In this document: positions 59,100 through 64,000 of the stretch, one piece after another
How the letters are laid out: every line of letters starts with the position of its first letter
How positions within the stretch are numbered: the first letter of the stretch is position 1
Origin: Solanum dulcamara
Taxonomy: Eukaryota > Streptophyta > Magnoliopsida > Solanales > Solanaceae
Assembly (NCBI RefSeq): GCF_947179165.1
Contig: NC_077243.1
Coordinates: forward strand, 32,998,001-33,062,000
Reading direction: 5' to 3'
DNA: 64,000 nt
Notes under the pieces: model-generated
What the model saw: the letters and a program-made list of their open reading frames with translations, nothing else
Told to the model about the DNA's origin: nothing
The model's database searches: none
Translations under genes and position numbers: made by a program

Positions 59100-62000
59100 G
59101 TAAGCAAATCTGTAGGTTGTTCCTTTGTTCCTATATGGTGTGATCAATCCCTATTATAATTTTTCTCTTACAAAGTGACAATCAATATCTATATGTTTGG
59201 TATGTTAGTGAAATATTGGATTTGCTGCTATTTTGATAGAAGCCTTGCTGTCACAACGCAAATCAATAGGTTGTGCAATTGTAACACCAGTTCTTTGAAT
59301 AATCCAGTTAACCAAGAGAGTTTTTCCACTGTAGATGTCATACTTCTGAAATCAGCCTCTGCTGAGCTTCTTGAGATTGTCTCCTACTTCTTTGACTTCC
59401 ATGATATCAGAGAGGAACCAAATTTGACCATGTATCCCGTGACTGATTTCAAGTCTTGGACAAGTGGCCCAATAGACAACTAAGTGTCAATATGTGTTTG
59501 ATGACATGAGCAAATGAAGACCTGGAGCATTCTTGATGTACCAATGACAGCAAGCATATGACTCTTTTGGTTTATGCATGAATTGTCTTAAAACTAGAAC
59601 AATGTAGGCAATGTTAGGTCTAGTCATGATAAGATAAAGTAACCTGCCTATTAATCTTTGGTAACCATTTGGATCAATCAATGACTTGTCATAAACTTTG
59701 CTTCCTTCAGCCATATCAAATTCATAAGAAGTGAGTTTTTGGTTGAAATCAAGAGGAATTAAAGTTGGCTTAGTTCCCCCTTGCCCTAAATTTGCAATCA
59801 GTTCAAGGGCATACTTTCTCTGATTTAGCAAAATCCCTGAAGTACTTCTGGAAACCTCAATGCCCAGAAAGAATCTCAAGTCACCAAGATTCTTTATCTT
59901 AAACTTCTGCTGAAAATTAATTCTAGTAGACTGAATAAGATCAGGATTAGAACCAGTGAATATCATCCACATCTACTAAAATAATGACAACATCTAAACC
60001 AGTTGTGTAAGTGAAATGAGAGTAATCAAAATGACTTTGAATAAATCTCAAATCCTGGAGAGCAGTTGTAAGTTTCAAATTGCACTGCCTGGAAGCCTGT
60101 TTCAGGTCATATAGTGACTTTTTGAGCTTGCAAACCTTGTGAGTAGAACCATTGTGAAAACCAGAAGGGATCTGCATGCAAACTCCCTCAATCAAGTCCC
60201 CTTGAAGGAAAGAATTGTACATATCCATTTGATATATAGACCAATGCTTAAATGCTGCAACAACTAGAACAGACCTGACTGACACCATCTTGGCAACTGG
60301 GGAAAAAGTCTCCTTATAATCAAGACCCTCCTGTTGACTAAAGCCTTTGGCAACTAACCTTGTTTTGAACCTTTCTACCTGGCCATCATCTTTGTACTTG
60401 CTCTTAAACACCTATTTACATCCTATGGCATGTTTACCAGGAGGGAGATCAACTATGTCCCAAGTACCATTCTCTTCAAGTGAAGCTATCTCTTACTGCA
60501 TTCCAAGGACCCATCTATCATCTTTGACAGCTTTATGATACTGAGGCTTAATATCTGAGGAATGAGCAGCTAGACATCTTGAATAATCAGGGGACAAAGA
60601 ATCATAGCTTAGGTAGTTAGATATAGGATAAGCACGAGCATTAACTACATAATCAGTAAACTATTTTGGAGAAGGTCTGGATCTGTTAGACTATCTTAAT
60701 GGTTGTGAAATTGAAATAGGAAGTTGAATATCAGTTGCAGGCTAAGTGTTAGGTAACTGACTATGCGAAGGAGCAAGACGTGAAATAGGAAAAATGGTCT
60801 CAGTACCAGGAGATATGGGCTCAATAGGGACAAAGTCCATTTATTCAGGAAGGAGATCATTAGTAAAAGTCAGGATAGGAAATATGGGATCAACACTAGA
60901 AATTATCTATTTGAAGGGATAAACAAACTCATGAAAAATGATATCTCTGCTGAAAAATAATCTTTTGGAATGAAAATTATAGTTTATAACCTTTTTAGTA
61001 GTTGAATATCCCATAAACACAACAGGTAAGGCCGTAGCTACAAATTTATCTTTTTTCTAGACATTAAATGCATATGCAAGGACTCTAAGATGATCAAGTG
61101 ATGGTGGAGTCTTGAAAAACATCTTAAATGGGGATTTGTTTCCTAACACAGATGAAAGAATCTTATTTATAGTGTGTACAATTGTAAGTACACAGTCACA
61201 CTAAAATTGTATAGTATAGCTTCCTCAAACCTTAAGGCCTTAGCTAATTCTAGGATATACCTATGCCTTGTTTCCACCACCCCCATTCTGTTGTGGTGTA
61301 TAAACATATGTAGTTTGATAAATAGTCCCTTGTGCAATAAGAAACTCATAAATAACTGAATTAGTGAATTTTGAGCCATTGTCAGTTCTAAGAGTCTTGA
61401 CATTAGATCCATATTGAGTTTTGATCATGGAAAAAAAGATTTTAGCAACCAATAAGTTTCATCTTTAGAATTCATCAGAAACAACCAAGTGAGCCTGGAA
61501 AAGTCATCTACAATAGTTAGAAAATATCTTTTTCCATCAATGGTTGACACTCTATATGACCCCCATACATCAGTATGTAATAATTCAAAAATATTATTAG
61601 AATGAGTAGTACTAAGAGGAAATGTTAGTTTGGTTTGTCTAGCTAGGGGGCATACAAGACATAAACCACATGATCTATCTACATCAGTATGTAAGAACTT
61701 GTCCATCTTCTTTATAGCTACAATGGGCATTTGCCTAAGTTTTCTATGCCAAGTATTGAATGTAGCATTATCTTTGAAAGTAGAGAGAGTTGTAGAATGA
61801 TGTACTTTATTATATGAATAAAGAGGAGAGTTTATTAGCTGAGCTATATTAACAAACAACTAGAGTCCATCCGATTCTCTACCAGTCCCCATTTATTAGC
61901 TGAGCTATATTACCAAACAGCTAGAGTCCACCTGATTCTCTACCGGTCCCCAATACCTTGCCACTACAAAGGTCCTAAAATACATACAATTTCAGATAAA

Positions 62001-62175
62001 AACCTACCATACACTACAATTTCTTTGTGAGTTTGAAAACAGATAGCAAATTAAACTTGAAGTTTGAAATACAAAAGACATATCTAATATGTTGTGATGT
62101 CAATCTATGCACAAATCCTTTGTGTGTGATATTAGACTTCTCACCATTTGGCAAATGTACCTGCTCAATTTTGGA
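59100..62175 (-). pseudogene. Copia-D pol: integrase, RT, RNase H
   Basis: In reading order: GAG-pre-integrase and zinc-binding CGLCLVCPLARQTKL (about 61660-61620). Integrase core pieces follow: HTDVWGSYR, LRTDNGSKF (Glu of DNGSE replaced by Lys), and YTPQQNG. RT at 60411-59947 has ARLVAKGFSQQEGLDYKETF; its catalytic motif near 59965 reads VDVDD, where YVDD is expected, so the Tyr is Asp. Connection region at 59972-59487 has NLGDLRFFLGIEV. RNase H is broken, 59480-59100. A 61-bp tandem duplication lies in the pre-integrase spacer at 61831-61952. Several stops and shifts; inactive. Confidence 0.92.
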
Positions 62176-63426
62176 TAACTATTGGGACTCACTCAGTATG
62201 GCTAGTCTTGAGACCATATGGTTGGTTGCTCCTGAATCTACCCATTCAACTTGGTCCAATTTATAACAGGGACAAAAAACACCTGTAGTTGAGTCATTAG
62301 TGTTAGAGGGTCTAGTAAGGTTGGTTGTGGCTACATTTGTTGTAATATATAACTCCTGCCCTTGTTTGATCATCTGTTAGATCTGATAGTATTGCTCAGG
62401 TGAGAAAATTGGTGCTAAGTGCTCATTGGTAGTCTTCTTTGGTGATTCGTTAGCTACATGATTCATTACAGGCTTTGGATAATATTGAGACTTTGTCTTT
62501 GACCTGTTATCCTGTGAGACTCTGTCATGCTGATAGTTACCTCTATCATGTTGATGGCCTTTATTGTACTGAAAATTTCTGTCATTTGTCTGACCTAGCA
62601 ATCTCCTACATACTGCTCTAGTATGCCTTGATTTCTTACAAAAATCATAGTACAGATCTGATCTCTTAGGCTTGTAATTAGGTGCTTGCTTATTTGTCAT
62701 CAAGGTAGTAGTCTCATTGATCTCAAAATCTGGTATCACATTAGTGAGTGATATCTGACTCTATTCTTGCATGACTAGAGCATAGATTTAATTCAAGTTA
62801 GGTAATGGTTGCATTATGAGAATTTGACTCTTAGCTCTAGAATAAGAATCATTCAATTTTGTAAGAAATTGAAAAATTCTATGTTTTTGTATGTACTCAG
62901 TGAACACTTTTGAGGTTTCACAATTGCACGTTGGAGGAGGAATCAAGGCATCAAATTCATCCCAGAGATCACTGAGTCTGGAAAAATAAACTAACACAGT
63001 ATTGCTTCCTTGAGCGAGGAAGGCTATCTCCTTGTACAAATGAAAAGTTCTTACATTGTTTTCCTTGTCAAACTTCTCCTTTACGCTCTCCTAAACTCTT
63101 CGTGAATCAGATGCATATGGAATTTCTGTCATCAATTCATTCGAAACTACATTCATAATCCATGAGAGAACAATCGCATTACACCTTTTCCATCGCTTCA
63201 GCAATGCTTTGGTGTATGAAGATTTCACACAGCTTCCATCAATAAAACCTAGTTTGTTCTTGCCAAGTAGAGCAATCTTTATGTACCTTCTCCACAAAGC
63301 GTAATTCTCTGTTTCAGTTAGCTAAATTGTGATCAAAGTTATCCCTGGTGTATCCATTGGTTGCAGAAACAATGAATCACGGTGATCAATAGTTGTCTCT
63401 GTACGACTTGTCGGTGCCTCATTCAT
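62176..63426 (-). pseudogene. Copia-D gag and protease
   Basis: ATG at 63426 opens MNEAPTSRTETTID. An in-frame TAG follows ITLITI near 63324. The gag domain shows KIALLGKNKLGFIDG. The zinc knuckle near 62655-62620 reads YDFCKKSRHTRAVC, with the first Cys replaced by Tyr and the Gly before His by Arg. Protease at about 62250-62220 keeps WVDSGATNHM with an intact DSG. The order and spacing agree with the other Copia elements in the window. Confidence 0.92.
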
Positions 63427-63500
63427 TGTCGAAATCAGAAAAGAAAAAAATGGAATCAACAAAGTTGATGCTTCGCGGAAATGTACACACTAGATCGTGT

Positions 63501-63796
63501 GTTCTGATATCATGTAAACTTCAGCTACCATGGATTACACCTTGGATTTAGAGCTGGATATTTGAGATCTATTGAATGAAGTTCATAGCAATTTGGAGAA
63601 GAGAAAGAGAGGAATTCATTCCATTGAACATGATTACAATCAACTAGCTATAATGCTTTATATACACATTGAATCATCCACTGAACTTCTAACTAACTGA
63701 TTAATGCTCCTACTGTGTGTACTGACTACATGTTAACTGACTAACTATAAGTTAGTTACAACAACCTAACTAACTGACACGTCACTAGACTCAATA
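63501..63796 (-). repeat. Copia-D 5' LTR and primer binding site
   Basis: On the minus strand the LTR runs 63796-63513 (284 bp), TATTGAGTCTAG to GTTTACA. It is followed directly by TGATATCAGAAC (63512-63501), a two-mismatch initiator-tRNA-Met primer site. TSD GTATC follows at 63797-63801. Confidence 0.95.
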
Positions 63797-64000
63797 GTAT
63801 CATCTCTAAACTTGGTGTCTAATTGCACCTTTTTCTGAGGTTTTTGTGGTGGACGGCGGACTGTTGTGGTAGAAATTTACGGTAGTGAGCAGCTATTAGA
63901 GACGGAACTAAAAGTTCAGATACAGATTCGATTGAATTCAATAGATTTTGCTTAAATAGTGTATTTGTATTAAGAAATTTATTAAATATTTATAAATATT

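Noticed and set aside
58743..63796. Two unrelated retroelements sharing this interval
   Set aside because: LTRs, primer site, polypurine tract and a perfect TSD show one minus-strand element.

Overview
This is a plant nuclear window, most likely from a Solanaceae genome such as Capsicum, Solanum or Nicotiana. The grounds are an intron-rich plant ribosomal-protein gene with site II, telo-box and TATA elements, gypsy LTRs longer than 2 kb, an RTE-type LINE tail and a tRNA-derived SINE of the kind known from Solanaceae. The species call is inference. Nothing in it is prokaryotic, and there is no CRISPR array, rRNA gene or functional tRNA gene.

Only three host genes are visible. (1) An intact four-exon RPL35A/eL33 gene, minus strand, 8162-8802. 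(2) An O-fucosyltransferase-family gene, plus strand, 38013-40620, eight exons, with one GC-AG intron and an apparent one-base insertion in an A-run. (3) A proline-transporter-like amino acid permease, minus strand, 47274-49236. It has six in-frame exons, but its first exon is not found. A Copia element lies 215 bp upstream of the first visible exon.

The rest is layered mobile DNA. Copia-A (minus, cut by the window start) occupies 1-2576. A TRIM (3059-3460) and a 1.6-kb Mutator-like element with a perfect 9-bp TSD (3785-5391) follow. Upstream of RPL35A, a 5'-truncated RTE LINE (9067-10311) carries a nested hAT element, and a 328-bp tandem duplication covers the right-hand junction. 11786-18210 holds gypsy solo LTRs and a decayed plant-transposon gene. 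A gypsy element spans 18601-26842, with a full 2.8-kb 5' LTR, a decayed gag-pol and a 3' LTR truncated at both ends. Copia-B (31231-36317) has a perfect TSD. A minus-strand solo LTR (41859-44008) is split by a hAT element. Copia-C (49451-55179), an L1-type LINE (55595-57953) and Copia-D (58743-63796, minus) fill the right end. Several hAT, Stowaway-like and other MITEs and one SINE lie between them. Every retroelement ORF has stops or frameshifts.

I see no new multi-gene system. The signals most worth a second look are: different gypsy LTRs that each carry their own iterated GC-rich palindromic phrase; three Copia families whose LTRs start with TATTGA instead of TG; the nested LINE/hAT/tandem-duplication stack beside RPL35A; a hAT element carrying a tRNA-like Pol III promoter; and the possible structural damage to two of the three host genes.
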